DNA of 64,000 bases from Ravibacter sp964562455 (lineage in GTDB: Bacteria; Bacteroidota; Bacteroidia; Cytophagales; Spirosomataceae). A model generated the notes under the pieces. The model saw nothing but the letters and a program-made list of their open reading frames with translations. It did no database searches and was not told the origin of the DNA. The stretch is taken from the NCBI GenBank assembly GCA_964562455.1, contig CAZLTN010000001.1:96708-160707 (forward strand), given 5' to 3'. The position numbers and the translations under genes are program-made. This document shows, piece after piece, positions 1-8,418 of this stretch. Within the stretch, counting starts at the first letter, position 1. Every line of letters starts with the position of its first letter.

Positions 1-1266
1 TTTGAGCGTATCGTTCATCCAGCCCATCATCCACTTCATTCCAAAGCCCAATCCGCCCACATAGGCAGGCCTCGATACGCCCGGAAACGCAGTCGATTCC
101 TCGGCTATCGTCTGTACATCGGGAAAAGCGGAATAAACCGCGGTATTCATCTCCCTCAGGAAGGCTATCGCTTCCAGGTTTTCGCGTCCTCCATAGCGGT
201 TGGGAATCCATTCGCCTTCATTACGCGAATAATCCAGGTACAGCATCGAAGCAACCGCATCCACCCGCAGGCCATCGACATGATAACGATCCAGCCAGAA
301 CAGTGCATTGCTGATCAGGAAAGAGCAGACTTCATACCGTCCGTAATTAAAAATATAGCTTTTCCAGTCCGGGTGGTACCCCAGTCTCGGGTCTTCGTGC
401 TCATAGAGGGCCGTTCCGTCAAACCGGTACAGTCCGTGAGCATCTCCCGGGAAGTGGCTGGGCACCCAATCGAGGAAAACCCCTATGCCGGCCTTATGCA
501 GCTCATCAATGAGGTACATAAGCTCCTGAGGTGTACCGTTGCGGGACGAACAGGAGAAATACCCCGTGATCTGGTATCCCCACGAAGGTGGGTACGGGTG
601 CTCCATCACCGGCATGAACTCGACGTGGGTAAATCCCATCTCCTTTACATAAGGCACGAGGTGCGCCGCGATTTCTTTCCAGGTAAGATGGCGGTCAGGG
701 TCCGAAGGGTCCCGGTTCCACGAATCCAGGTGTACCTCGTAAACAGATATCGGGGCGTTCAGGGCATTCTTCTCCGCCCTCGTCTGCATCCACCCTTTAT
801 CGTTCCATTCGTAGAAAGTATCGCGCACTATAGACGCCGTGCGGGGCGCTACTTCCGTCCAGAACGCAAACGGATCGGACTTTTCAAGCTGTTCGCCTGT
901 ACGCGAGGTCAGGAAATATTTATAAACTTCGTTATTGCCGACATCCGGTATCCACGTCTCCCAGATACCCGACCCGTCCCAACGGGCTTTCATCGGGCAG
1001 GAGCCGTTATTCCAACCATTAAAGTTGCCTACTACCGACACATATTCCGCGTTGGGAGCCCACACGGCAAAATAAGTCCCGATCTTACCGTTATGTTCCA
1101 TTACATGCGCCCCCAGCTTCTCATACAGCCTGAAATGCTTTCCCTCCTTGAAGAGGTGTATATCCATATCGGTAAACCGGCTTACATGCCCTTCGGCAGA
1201 TGCGGCGCCGGGCTCCGTTTTGCCCGCTGCCTGAGATTCAGTGGAGGTAGACTTCTTTGTACTCAT
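1..1266 (-). CDS. glgB: 1,4-alpha-glucan branching enzyme, 5' part (runs off left edge)
   Basis: Glycogen branching enzyme: cuts an alpha-1,4-glucan and rejoins the piece through an alpha-1,6 link, in the cytoplasm. The visible 422 codons start at ATG 1266 (MSTKKSTSTESQAAG) and stay open to base 1. A CBM48-type N-terminal domain (FAVWAPNAEYVSVVGNFNGW) is followed by the GH13 barrel with GYQITGYFSCSSRNG, then DGLRVDAVASMLYLDYSR, which holds the catalytic Asp nucleophile, and AEESTAFPGV, which holds the acid Glu. The Ser-rich, low-complexity first 25 residues are probably unstructured. The C-terminal part lies outside the window. Family assignment is secure from these motifs. Confidence 0.93.
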   Translation of the reverse strand, partial: MSTKKSTSTESQAAGKTEPGAASAEGHVSRFTDMDIHLFKEGKHFRLYEKLGAHVMEHNGKIGTYFAVWAPNAEYVSVVGNFNGWNNGSCPMKARWDGSGIWETWIPDVGNNEVYKYFLTSRTGEQLEKSDPFAFWTEVAPRTASIVRDTFYEWNDKGWMQTRAEKNALNAPISVYEVHLDSWNRDPSDPDRHLTWKEIAAHLVPYVKEMGFTHVEFMPVMEHPYPPSWGYQITGYFSCSSRNGTPQELMYLIDELHKAGIGVFLDWVPSHFPGDAHGLYRFDGTALYEHEDPRLGYHPDWKSYIFNYGRYEVCSFLISNALFWLDRYHVDGLRVDAVASMLYLDYSRNEGEWIPNRYGGRENLEAIAFLREMNTAVYSAFPDVQTIAEESTAFPGVSRPAYVGGLGFGMKWMMGWMNDTLK

Positions 1267-1355
1267 AATGGTTTTGTTTGAGATATCCGTTCTACGGGTA
1301 ATTTCTCTTTCACAAGGTGAGTTTATCCGCAATATACTGTACGCACAAGCCAATA

Positions 1356-3059
1356 TTATTTTCTGCCGGCAGCGGAAATAGCCTCTTCAGCCTCCCGGAC
1401 TTTGCGGGGAGACGGTGCATTCCTGCTATGATACCTGCCGTCGGGTCTGATGATGTAGTAGGTACCGGGTATGCCGGGCGTCCGTAACCCGAGCTGCATC
1501 ACCTGATCGGCGTCCAGGAACAAGTGCGTACCTGCCAGTTTATGCCGCACCACATATTGCTTCCAGAGCCTCCGTTCCTCTTCGTTAAGCTCCCGGTCGA
1601 TAGATTGGGGCCTTTCGGGGTCGGCGACATGCAGGTAAAGAAAAACTACGTTATCCGGTACCTGCCGGCGCAGGAAGCCGGCGCTTTCCATGTCGTCCCG
1701 GCTCAGATCATTATAAATATCCCAGTTGATAACATAAACAGTACGCCCCTGGTAAAGCTTCAGGATAGCTTCTATCCAGCTACGGCCATTCTGCGTACTT
1801 TCGGCCATCCATACCCCCGGAGCAACCTCCGCAGGCGCCTTGCTCAAGGGGGCTTTAAGGACTTCCTTAATGGCGCTGCTGTCCTTCACCTCCATCCTGT
1901 ACAGCTCGTCGAGCGACAATTTGAGGCTCTGATTATACATTCCTCCCTTTATATGGGCATAAAGGTCTCTTTTTTCCGGCAAGGTATACTGATAGAAGTC
2001 CTCGACAAATGAAGCTGCGACCAGGAATTCCAGTGCAGGTCCATCATAAGCATCCTTCAGCAGGCTTGCCGATCTTTCAAAATTGGCGATGGTGGCCAGC
2101 TTCTCCCCGCCCCTTTTATAAACGCCACTCAGGAAATCCAGCTCCTGTTTGTCTACGTTTTTCTTTTCGATAATAAGCTTCAGCTTGTCCTGCTCACTTT
2201 GAGAAAGCGGCGACACATATCGTCTCACAAGAGTCGCAATCCTGTCTACCGGGAGAGAACCGGAATTCCTCCTGGCTGCCGGGGTCTTCACCGTTGCATT
2301 TCTCAAAGCGTACTCCCTGAACCGGTTGGCTCTCAGCACCTTCTGATAAGTGAGGGGCGATGTCGCAAACCGTTTCACATCCATATCGTCTCCCCCGCTC
2401 AGCTCATTGAAGTTGTCCAGGGAATATTCCATCAGGAAAGTGGCGCTTTCATCCTCTATCAGCGAGTTTACCCATTCCGTTAGCTCAGCCGACTGCCTGC
2501 CCTCATTGAGAAGATAGGCCAATGCACGCTGACGGAGGTTGGCCCGCTGCAGAAGACTCTGCTTCGCCGGTGCCAGTCCCTGGTTCCTGAAAGTCTGCTG
2601 AAAATTGCTTCCCAATGTTTTGTTGGATTCAAAAAGCCTGGTTTCCTGTTCCAGGTAGTAAGGGTATAAATTGTTTGCCCCTGCATTTATGCCTTTGAAG
2701 CTGAACAATTTCGACGCCTTGAACATCGAATCGGCATCGAATGTGATCTCTACTTCGCCACTTTTCGCCAGGAAAGTGGTAAATACCTTGCCGCCGTAGT
2801 CCAGGTAAATCTCCTCGGAGGCGGCAGCCAGCGGCAGGGAGGTACGAAAACTTCCGTCGGGCTGCAAGGCTGCATTTACCGACAGCTCATTGGAAGGAGC
2901 CAGGATATTGTTCCTGGAAAATGTAATGCCGGGCGCCTCCCGGTACAGCCGGCCGTTCAGATTCAGCACTTTCCCTTTGATGATCACTGAATCCTGCTGT
3001 GCAGTGACCGGCAGGATGGCAGAAATGGTAAGCAGTAATGAAAAAACAAAACGATTCAT
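1356..3059 (-). CDS. Exported thioredoxin-fold protein without CXXC
   Basis: A 567-residue secreted protein with a clear signal peptide (MNRFVFSLLLTISAILPVTAQ). Residues about 22-400 resemble the N-terminal region of large Bacteroidota TlpA-family proteins, and about 430-560 look like a thioredoxin-like domain (TVYVINWDIYND, then GIPGTYYIIRPDGRY with the cis-Pro-type GIPGTYY stretch). At the place where TlpA proteins carry WCxxC there is WDIYND, so no dithiol is present and a disulfide-reductase role is unlikely. It follows nuoC by 52 bp on the same strand and may be co-transcribed, but nothing links it to complex I. Function unknown; a structural or binding role is inferred. Confidence 0.75.
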   Translation of the reverse strand: MNRFVFSLLLTISAILPVTAQQDSVIIKGKVLNLNGRLYREAPGITFSRNNILAPSNELSVNAALQPDGSFRTSLPLAAASEEIYLDYGGKVFTTFLAKSGEVEITFDADSMFKASKLFSFKGINAGANNLYPYYLEQETRLFESNKTLGSNFQQTFRNQGLAPAKQSLLQRANLRQRALAYLLNEGRQSAELTEWVNSLIEDESATFLMEYSLDNFNELSGGDDMDVKRFATSPLTYQKVLRANRFREYALRNATVKTPAARRNSGSLPVDRIATLVRRYVSPLSQSEQDKLKLIIEKKNVDKQELDFLSGVYKRGGEKLATIANFERSASLLKDAYDGPALEFLVAASFVEDFYQYTLPEKRDLYAHIKGGMYNQSLKLSLDELYRMEVKDSSAIKEVLKAPLSKAPAEVAPGVWMAESTQNGRSWIEAILKLYQGRTVYVINWDIYNDLSRDDMESAGFLRRQVPDNVVFLYLHVADPERPQSIDRELNEEERRLWKQYVVRHKLAGTHLFLDADQVMQLGLRTPGIPGTYYIIRPDGRYHSRNAPSPRKVREAEEAISAAGRK

Positions 3060-3111
3060 AGGCGCTGGTTTGCAACCAAGTTAAAGAGAAATATCGAAAC
3101 CAGTCGGAATA

Positions 3112-3645
3112 CTACCCGGAAATTTCACCGGGATCGTCCCGGTCTTCATACGCTACCTTTATTCCGTGATAATAGAGCTGCTCCTGGTAGTCTTTCCTGA
3201 GAGGAAATCCTTCCCAGTCGGCAGGCATAAGGATACGCCTCATATCGGGGTGCCCTTCAAAACCGATCCCGAACAGGTCGTATATTTCCCGCTCATGCCA
3301 GTCGGCGGTACGCCAGATATCGCTTACGCTTGGCACTTTCGGCAATTCCCCGGGGCCCGGCAGCCGCTCAACCGTCACTTTTAAGACCAGGCTGTGACCC
3401 AGCGGGATGGAATTCAGATGGTAGATCACCTCCATCGTACCCTTCTCCGGACCGTTATCAATGCCGGTCATACAGGCGAGATAGTCAAAAAACAGCCCGG
3501 GGGTTTCAAAAAGAAAACGGCATACCGGAGCTATTTCACCTGCAGGTACCTCTATATAAGGCTGAATAACCGCTTCATCGGCAGCAACCAGGATTTCCTC
3601 GCCGAATTCCTCTGCCAGGGACGATACAATCTCACCAAACAGCAT
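3112..3645 (-). CDS. nuoC: NADH-quinone oxidoreductase subunit C
   Basis: The 30-kDa-type subunit of the peripheral arm of respiratory complex I; it packs against NuoB and NuoD near the quinone site. The family signature DWHEREIYDLFGIGFEGHP (about residues 110-128), followed by MRRILMPADWEGFPLRKDY, is complete. At 177 residues it is a stand-alone NuoC, not a NuoCD fusion. ATG at 3645 lies 11 bp after the nuoB stop, so the two are co-transcribed. Unusually, nuoD does not follow: the next gene is a thioredoxin-fold protein. Confidence 0.95.
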   Translation of the reverse strand: MLFGEIVSSLAEEFGEEILVAADEAVIQPYIEVPAGEIAPVCRFLFETPGLFFDYLACMTGIDNGPEKGTMEVIYHLNSIPLGHSLVLKVTVERLPGPGELPKVPSVSDIWRTADWHEREIYDLFGIGFEGHPDMRRILMPADWEGFPLRKDYQEQLYYHGIKVAYEDRDDPGEISG

Positions 3646-3656
3646 GTGTTGATCTA

Positions 3657-4178
3657 TTAAACAGAATGAATTTCATTTTCCACTTCAAGCGCAAGCTTCG
3701 GTGCAAGAGGCCGGTCTTTTCTGATCTTCGCCTGGAGCTTCAGAAAACCGCCGATAAGCGCCTCAGGCCTGGGCGGGCATCCCGGCACATACACATCGAC
3801 CGGGATAATCCTGTCGACTCCTTTGACGACGTGATAACCATGCTCCCAGTAAGGTCCGCCGCAATTGGAGCAGCTCCCCATGGAAATGACATAACGCGGC
3901 TCGGGCATCTGCTCGTACAACCTTCTTACCCGGTCAGCCATCTTAAAGGTGACGGTCCCGGCCACGATCATCACATCCGACTGTCTCGGCGAAGGGCGCG
4001 GAAAAACACCGAACCGCTCCAGGTCGAAGTGGGAAGCATATGCGCCCATCATTTCTATAGCGCAGCAGGCCAGGCCAAAACCCATAGGCCAGAGGGACGA
4101 CAACCTCGCCCAGTTAACCAGCTCCTCTGCCGTAGTAAGTATTATCCCGCCGTCTCCTGTTTTTATTCGCTCGACCAT
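3657..4178 (-). CDS. nuoB: NADH-quinone oxidoreductase subunit B
   Basis: Complex I subunit carrying the terminal iron-sulfur cluster N2, which passes electrons to quinone. From ATG 4178 the protein has the tandem cysteines of GLACCAIEMM (residues 38-39), a third in SMGSCSNCGG (about 103) and the fourth in VPGCPPRPEA (about 134), the normal N2 ligand set. An in-frame TTG lies two codons upstream, but the ATG is the better start. The gap to nuoA is 24 bp. All key residues are present, so this subunit looks functional even though nuoA upstream is frameshifted. Confidence 0.95.
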   Translation of the reverse strand: MVERIKTGDGGIILTTAEELVNWARLSSLWPMGFGLACCAIEMMGAYASHFDLERFGVFPRPSPRQSDVMIVAGTVTFKMADRVRRLYEQMPEPRYVISMGSCSNCGGPYWEHGYHVVKGVDRIIPVDVYVPGCPPRPEALIGGFLKLQAKIRKDRPLAPKLALEVENEIHSV

Positions 4179-4202
4179 ATACAATCAAAAATAAACCTGG
4201 GT

Positions 4203-4433
4203 TTACTCCCCCTCACCCTCCTTCACTGCTTTTCTATCCTTCTGCCGGGCGTTGAATTGCTCATACAGCTCAGCCGGCACCGGCGACTTGATGCTTAAAG
4301 CCGGAACGCGCGGCATTATCCAATCCAGGTATCCCTTCTTCCAGGCATAGGCAAGTCCAATAACCAGGATCAGCACGAACACTGTCATTTCAGCCATTGC
4401 AAACCATCCCCATAGCCCCCCCGGTTGCGTCAA
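4203..4433 (-). pseudogene. nuoA: nuoA, 3' part after frameshift
   Basis: This frame encodes the C-terminal half of NuoA: GGLWGWFAMAEMTVFVLILV forms the third membrane helix, followed by AYAWKKGYLDWIMP and a charged tail. It begins inside the G7 run at 4416-4422, where the frame of the upstream piece ends as ATGGAMGMVCNG. Reading six G instead of seven gives DATGGLWGWFAMAEM and an uninterrupted protein of about 165 residues, a normal size for the family. A TTG at 4433 could nominally start it, but independent translation is unlikely. It may reflect a sequencing or assembly indel, a real mutation, or slippage on the G run. Confidence 0.8.
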
Positions 4434-4701
4434 TCAGCTCCCTGTTGCCGAACACTACCGACCAGGGGAAAATAAACAGCAGCTCCACTTCAAAAAGAAC
4501 GAACACCAGCGCTACAACATAAAACCGCATCGTAAACTGCACGTTGGCATTACCCTGCGGGTCCTCTCCCGACTCGTAGGTAGTCAGCTTCTCTTCGTTC
4601 GGATTTTTTACGCGCAATAACGAGGAAATACCCAGGACTACCGAGATGAGGACGGTAGCGCCTACCAGGAAAAGGAGAATCTGGCCGAAATCTGAAATCA
4701 A
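4390..4701 (-). CDS. nuoA: NADH-quinone oxidoreductase subunit A, 5' part (frameshifted)
   Basis: Membrane-arm subunit of complex I. This piece has helix 1 (ILLFLVGATVLISVVLGI), the conserved loop TTYESGEDPQGNANVQF and helix 2 with acidic residues (VFVLFEVELLFIFPW), then falls out of frame at a G7 run. The start appears to be TTG 4701 (ISDFGQIL follows); an in-frame stop lies just upstream and there is no nearby ATG. It leads nuoB and nuoC on the same strand. A 7-bp inverted repeat, cttaact/agttaag (4768-4785), lies upstream and could be regulatory. See the 3' part for the reconstructed protein. Confidence 0.85.
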   Translation of the reverse strand: MISDFGQILLFLVGATVLISVVLGISSLLRVKNPNEEKLTTYESGEDPQGNANVQFTMRFYVVALVFVLFEVELLFIFPWSVVFGNRELIDATGGAMGMVCNG

Positions 4702-4842
4702 TGCACTGATCGGTTTTAATGGTTACCGGTTGTCCTGCATTCCGCTGTCCGGAAGGCAGGCGCTGAACTTAACTACGAAGTTAAGGCAAAGTAGCAACAT
4801 CTGAAAACGGAAATTGAACCTTGCTCCCTTCCCGGGCACATT

Positions 4843-7389
4843 TCAATACAGCAGTTTTACACCTGTAAGCAATCCTGAAGGCATCGGCTCCCACAGTGCT
4901 GCTTTAAAAGGATGATAGGTAATGTCCACTATATTAATGTCATAGAATTTCTTCCAGCCGGGGCTTTTTTCATCCAGCAAACGCATGTAGTTGGCTGAGA
5001 GATTGGTAACCGCTACCTCCAGGACGTTCTGCTTCCTTTTCAGCGCCCCGGCAGGAAGCCTCAGTTGGAAGGGGATACTCCAGGCTGTCCCCGCATCTTT
5101 CCCGTTCAGCCTGACCTCGGCTACTTCCCTTACATCTCCCAGGTCAAGGACTATTTCGCGCTGCAGCGGAATGCCGTCGGGCAGATCGAATTGAAGCCTG
5201 TAAACGGCAGTCCCTGAAAAATAAGCACCCGAATCCGGCAGGGCTGTCCACGATTTCAGGTCCTGCATCACTACCGGACCCGGAAGGCGGGGCTGTCCTT
5301 CCGTGAATGTCAGCTTCCAGGAGCCGGCCAGGCTGAACGAATGACCGGCAGGGTACCGGGGCTCGGGTCCCGCGGCTTGCTCCTCATCCAGAATCATCAC
5401 GGATTCCCCGGGTAGCAGCCTGATGAAAAACTCCCGTACGCCGCCCGTTTCTCTTACCGGGAGCTTGTATTTAAGGCCTGTGAGGGGTTCCGATGCCGTT
5501 GCTGCCCCGGCAATGTTATTCAGCTTTATCCATCCGGCATTAAAGCGGTTTGAAAGATTGGCAATAAAATAAAAGGCACGGTTCCCGTATTCCTTCCTGA
5601 TAAACTGTAAGCCTTTTCCCGCGATCATTTCCGGCACCGCACCGGCTGCTTCCAGCTCGCTCCTCCAGTTGCCGGAGGTGAAAACATTTTTCTTTTTAGC
5701 CAGCAGTGCTAAATCCTCCCTGAGCTTCATACTTCTCGCCGCGTTGCCTGCCCATCCTGTAGCCCGGTTAGGCAAAGGACCCTCGAAAATAATGCTGACG
5801 CCTTTTTCCGACAGCCGTTTAAGTTCGTCAAGCGTACTTTCCGGCAGGTTGGCGCATGCCGGGATCAGGAGCGCCTTATAAATTCCACCGCCGGTATCCA
5901 GCCGGCCGTCTGCCATGCTTTTCACGGCTTTCAACTGGTTGTCTGAAATGTAGTCGAAGGTATATCCCTCTTCCCACAGGTCTTTGGCTATTATTCCGAA
6001 GGGAAGCCTGGCAAGCCATTTTTCGGTATGGTGCACGTCCAGCATCCGTATCGACACAGGCTCTTCTCCGGCCTCAGCCCACAGGTCGTGGATAGGAAAA
6101 TATAGCAGTATATCATTTTTCGGGACGCTCTGCTGCAGGTAGGTCTGGATACGTGTTGCGTAGGCGTTCAGCAGATGAAAATGCTTATCGAAATGGGAAT
6201 GAGGCCCGTAGTTAGTAGAAGCGTAGAACAGCCAGCCCGGGAAAGGCTCATCCCGCGGAGTATAAGTGGTGCCGTGGTAGAAAATATGGTTAATACCCGA
6301 AACAAAAAGCTCGTCTACCTGGGGCTTGACCTGCGACAGCGAAACTTTGAAATGATTGGCAAGCCAGGTGGTGGTCTCGCTGCTTACCAGCGGCTTCCCG
6401 GCCAGGTGCGCCGGAGACGAAGCCATTTTCATAGCCAGCGGGTTCGGTTTTCCGAAGCGTTCCTCCTCAAAATCAGGGTCTACTCTCAGCCCGGGTATCG
6501 GGAACTGGCTGGTACCGAACGACTCGGTTTCCGGGATATCGGCTTCTGCGTAGATGTCGAGTATATTGGCCGGCGATCCGTGGGCCTGGAGCCTGGTCTT
6601 CATTCCCCGTTGCCGGCTCCATTCAACCCAGGGCACGGTATAGTGCTCTCTGAGCAGCTCCGCCAGCGTCTGCCGGTAGTCTATCCTGACCAGCTCTTTT
6701 TCCTCATCGCTGCCTTTTCCGGAAAGCATCCCGACGGCTTCGGCAAAAGGATAGCCGCGTCTTTTCGTAAATTCCCCCGCGAAACCCGGCGTCCAGTTGG
6801 CGCCGTATACTTCATAGGAGTCGTTGTATAAAGACCTCGGCAGCTCCTCCAGGCCATTGAACGCGCGGTCAAATTTCTGAAGGTATTTCTCCATGTTTCC
6901 GCTGCCGAACGGATCAAGCACCAACCCCTCTCCTCCCGGAGCAGCCCGTTTTACCATCTGCTTCGTCATTCCGGTCACGACTTCTCCGTTTTCAATTTCC
7001 CATTTCATGGCAGCCATACCGGGCGTCACGTCGGGTCCTCCGAACGGCCATCCTGTCCCGGTTGTCATATCGACCCCGAGGCCCAGCCTGCGCCCCTCCC
7101 CGATCGTAAATTGCAGCAGATCGACCCAATCCCTGCTCAGGAAGGGAACGAACTTCGACTCGAAGCCTTTAGCTCCGTAAATGGGGATAATATGGACTCC
7201 CCCCAGGCCCTTTGCAGCAAACCGTTCCATTTGCCAGGTAATGTCAGCCCGGTTGGCAGCGCTTCCCATCCACCACCAGTAAGTCCACGGTTTCCTCGTA
7301 TCTCCGGCCTGCCCGAGAACAGAAGCTCCAAGAGATAACAGGAAGAACAGCAATAACCATTTTGTTTTTGAAACCGTCATGTATGTCAT
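4843..7389 (-). CDS. GH106-type alpha-L-rhamnosidase-like glycoside hydrolase
   Basis: Exported glycoside hydrolase of 848 residues with a signal peptide ending near SLGASVLGQ. The N-terminal signature KPWTYWWWMGSAANRADIT and the following GVHIIPIYGAKG and DMTTGTGWPFGGPDV segments are typical of GH106, whose characterised members remove alpha-L-rhamnose from plant or bacterial glycans. Residues about 680-840 form a jelly-roll sugar-binding-type domain (VAEVRLNGKDAGTAW). It likely acts in the periplasm or at the outer membrane. It is monocistronic as far as visible, sits between nuoA and the divergent sigma-factor operon, and could belong to that regulon by function, though it is transcribed separately. 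A second in-frame ATG lies at 7380. Substrate not provable from sequence. Confidence 0.8.
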   Translation of the reverse strand: MTYMTVSKTKWLLLFFLLSLGASVLGQAGDTRKPWTYWWWMGSAANRADITWQMERFAAKGLGGVHIIPIYGAKGFESKFVPFLSRDWVDLLQFTIGEGRRLGLGVDMTTGTGWPFGGPDVTPGMAAMKWEIENGEVVTGMTKQMVKRAAPGGEGLVLDPFGSGNMEKYLQKFDRAFNGLEELPRSLYNDSYEVYGANWTPGFAGEFTKRRGYPFAEAVGMLSGKGSDEEKELVRIDYRQTLAELLREHYTVPWVEWSRQRGMKTRLQAHGSPANILDIYAEADIPETESFGTSQFPIPGLRVDPDFEEERFGKPNPLAMKMASSPAHLAGKPLVSSETTTWLANHFKVSLSQVKPQVDELFVSGINHIFYHGTTYTPRDEPFPGWLFYASTNYGPHSHFDKHFHLLNAYATRIQTYLQQSVPKNDILLYFPIHDLWAEAGEEPVSIRMLDVHHTEKWLARLPFGIIAKDLWEEGYTFDYISDNQLKAVKSMADGRLDTGGGIYKALLIPACANLPESTLDELKRLSEKGVSIIFEGPLPNRATGWAGNAARSMKLREDLALLAKKKNVFTSGNWRSELEAAGAVPEMIAGKGLQFIRKEYGNRAFYFIANLSNRFNAGWIKLNNIAGAATASEPLTGLKYKLPVRETGGVREFFIRLLPGESVMILDEEQAAGPEPRYPAGHSFSLAGSWKLTFTEGQPRLPGPVVMQDLKSWTALPDSGAYFSGTAVYRLQFDLPDGIPLQREIVLDLGDVREVAEVRLNGKDAGTAWSIPFQLRLPAGALKRKQNVLEVAVTNLSANYMRLLDEKSPGWKKFYDINIVDITYHPFKAALWEPMPSGLLTGVKLLY

Positions 7390-7593
7390 ATGAATAATGC
7401 AGGTGTTAGGTATCTCCCTTGAATGGTCGCCGAAGCCCTAATATCCTAACTAATCCAACATAAGTCAAAAACATGTTTAAATTCATCGGGATGCCTCATT
7501 ACAAATTCGCACCGGGCAATGAGTATCCGCAGCCCTAACAACGGATCATTACTGTACAAAGGTGAGGCTCAGGGGTCAAACTCCTGTATTATC

Positions 7594-7601
7594 TAACTTT
7601 G
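7594..7601 (+). promoter_or_regulatory. Candidate -7 box of the sigma-factor operon
   Basis: TAACTTTG matches the Bacteroidota -7 consensus TAnnTTTG exactly and lies 70 bp before the sigma-factor ATG. No good TTTG/TTG -33 element is seen 17-23 bp upstream, so the call is tentative. The 281-bp gap between the GH106 gene and the sigma gene holds no other recognisable feature apart from the hairpin at 7603-7633. Confidence 0.35.
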
Positions 7602-7602
7602 A

Positions 7603-7633
7603 CTCCCGGTACCGTACCTTTCTGTACCGGGAG
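7603..7633 (+). promoter_or_regulatory. Perfect 10-bp inverted repeat in the sigma-factor leader
   Basis: ctcccggtac (7603-7612) and gtaccgggag (7624-7633) are perfect inverted copies with an 11-base loop. It sits just after the -7-like box and 37 bp before the sigma ATG, so it could be an operator at the transcription start or a hairpin in the leader RNA. There is no T-run for a terminator. Confidence 0.45.
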
Positions 7634-7670
7634 GTGAAACGGACTTAATATTGCTACTGATTTGAAAAGC

Positions 7671-8240
7671 ATGGAACAGGAAAAGGACTCCCTATTACTG
7701 GAGGCGTTTCGGTCGGGAGATGCAGCGGCATTCAGTAGCATTTACCGGAAATACTGGTACCCGATGTACCGGGTAGTATACCGGAAAACAGGCCGCAGGG
7801 AAATTGCCGAAGAAATTGTCCAGGACATTTTTACCAGGCTGTGGAGAGAAAGAAAAACGCTGTTCGTTACCGACCTCAACCGGTACCTGTTTTCGGCGGT
7901 GCGTTACGAAACGATCGATTATTACCGGTCCCGGATCCTGCTCGACGACTTCGATGAGCAACTGGAAGATCTGAATCTCAGGGAAGATACAACCACAGAA
8001 GAGACCATATTATTCAACGACCTCCTGGAAACTATCGACAAAGGACTGGAAGATTTACCGGAAAAATCGAAAGAGATATTTCGTCTCAGCCGCTTTCAAC
8101 ACTGGCCGGTATCAAAAATTGCTGCTCATTTCAAACTCTCCGAAAAAGCGGTTGAATATCATCTGAGCAAAGCGCTGAGGTACCTGCGTGTTTACCTGAG
8201 CGATACGCTGATCCTTGCGATATGGCTGGGTTTGAACTAG
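7671..8240 (+). CDS. ECF RNA polymerase sigma factor
   Basis: Sigma-70 family, extracytoplasmic-function type, 189 residues. Region 2 spans about residues 20-90 (FSSIYRKYWYPMYRVVYRKT, then IVQDIFTRLW), and region 4 about 125-180 (LPEKSKEIFRLSRFQHWPVS, then LSEKAVEYHLSKALRYLR, the recognition helix). ATG 7671 is preferred over an in-frame TTG three codons upstream. It is followed by FecR, an STN-domain SusC and SusD, the standard arrangement for signal transduction from an outer-membrane receptor to transcription, so it most likely drives this operon and perhaps the hydrolase cluster beyond it. Confidence 0.93.
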   Translation: MEQEKDSLLLEAFRSGDAAAFSSIYRKYWYPMYRVVYRKTGRREIAEEIVQDIFTRLWRERKTLFVTDLNRYLFSAVRYETIDYYRSRILLDDFDEQLEDLNLREDTTTEETILFNDLLETIDKGLEDLPEKSKEIFRLSRFQHWPVSKIAAHFKLSEKAVEYHLSKALRYLRVYLSDTLILAIWLGLN

Positions 8241-8418
8241 AAGCTTCCGGCTATTTAATATTTGGATATATCGAAGAATATTAAAGCATAATAATCTTTA
8301 TAGTATAATTTTTCAAATATTCTCCTATCTACATTAGGGATCATACCCAAATTTACGGCTTTTGTATTGCCGGGGTTATAGATTGTTCCCCGGGGAAAGG
8401 ACAGACCGAAACAGTCGG

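Noticed and set aside
280..1281. A 333-codon plus-strand frame over glgB
   Set aside because: It lies opposite clear GH13 motifs on the minus strand; its composition is that of a complementary-strand artefact.
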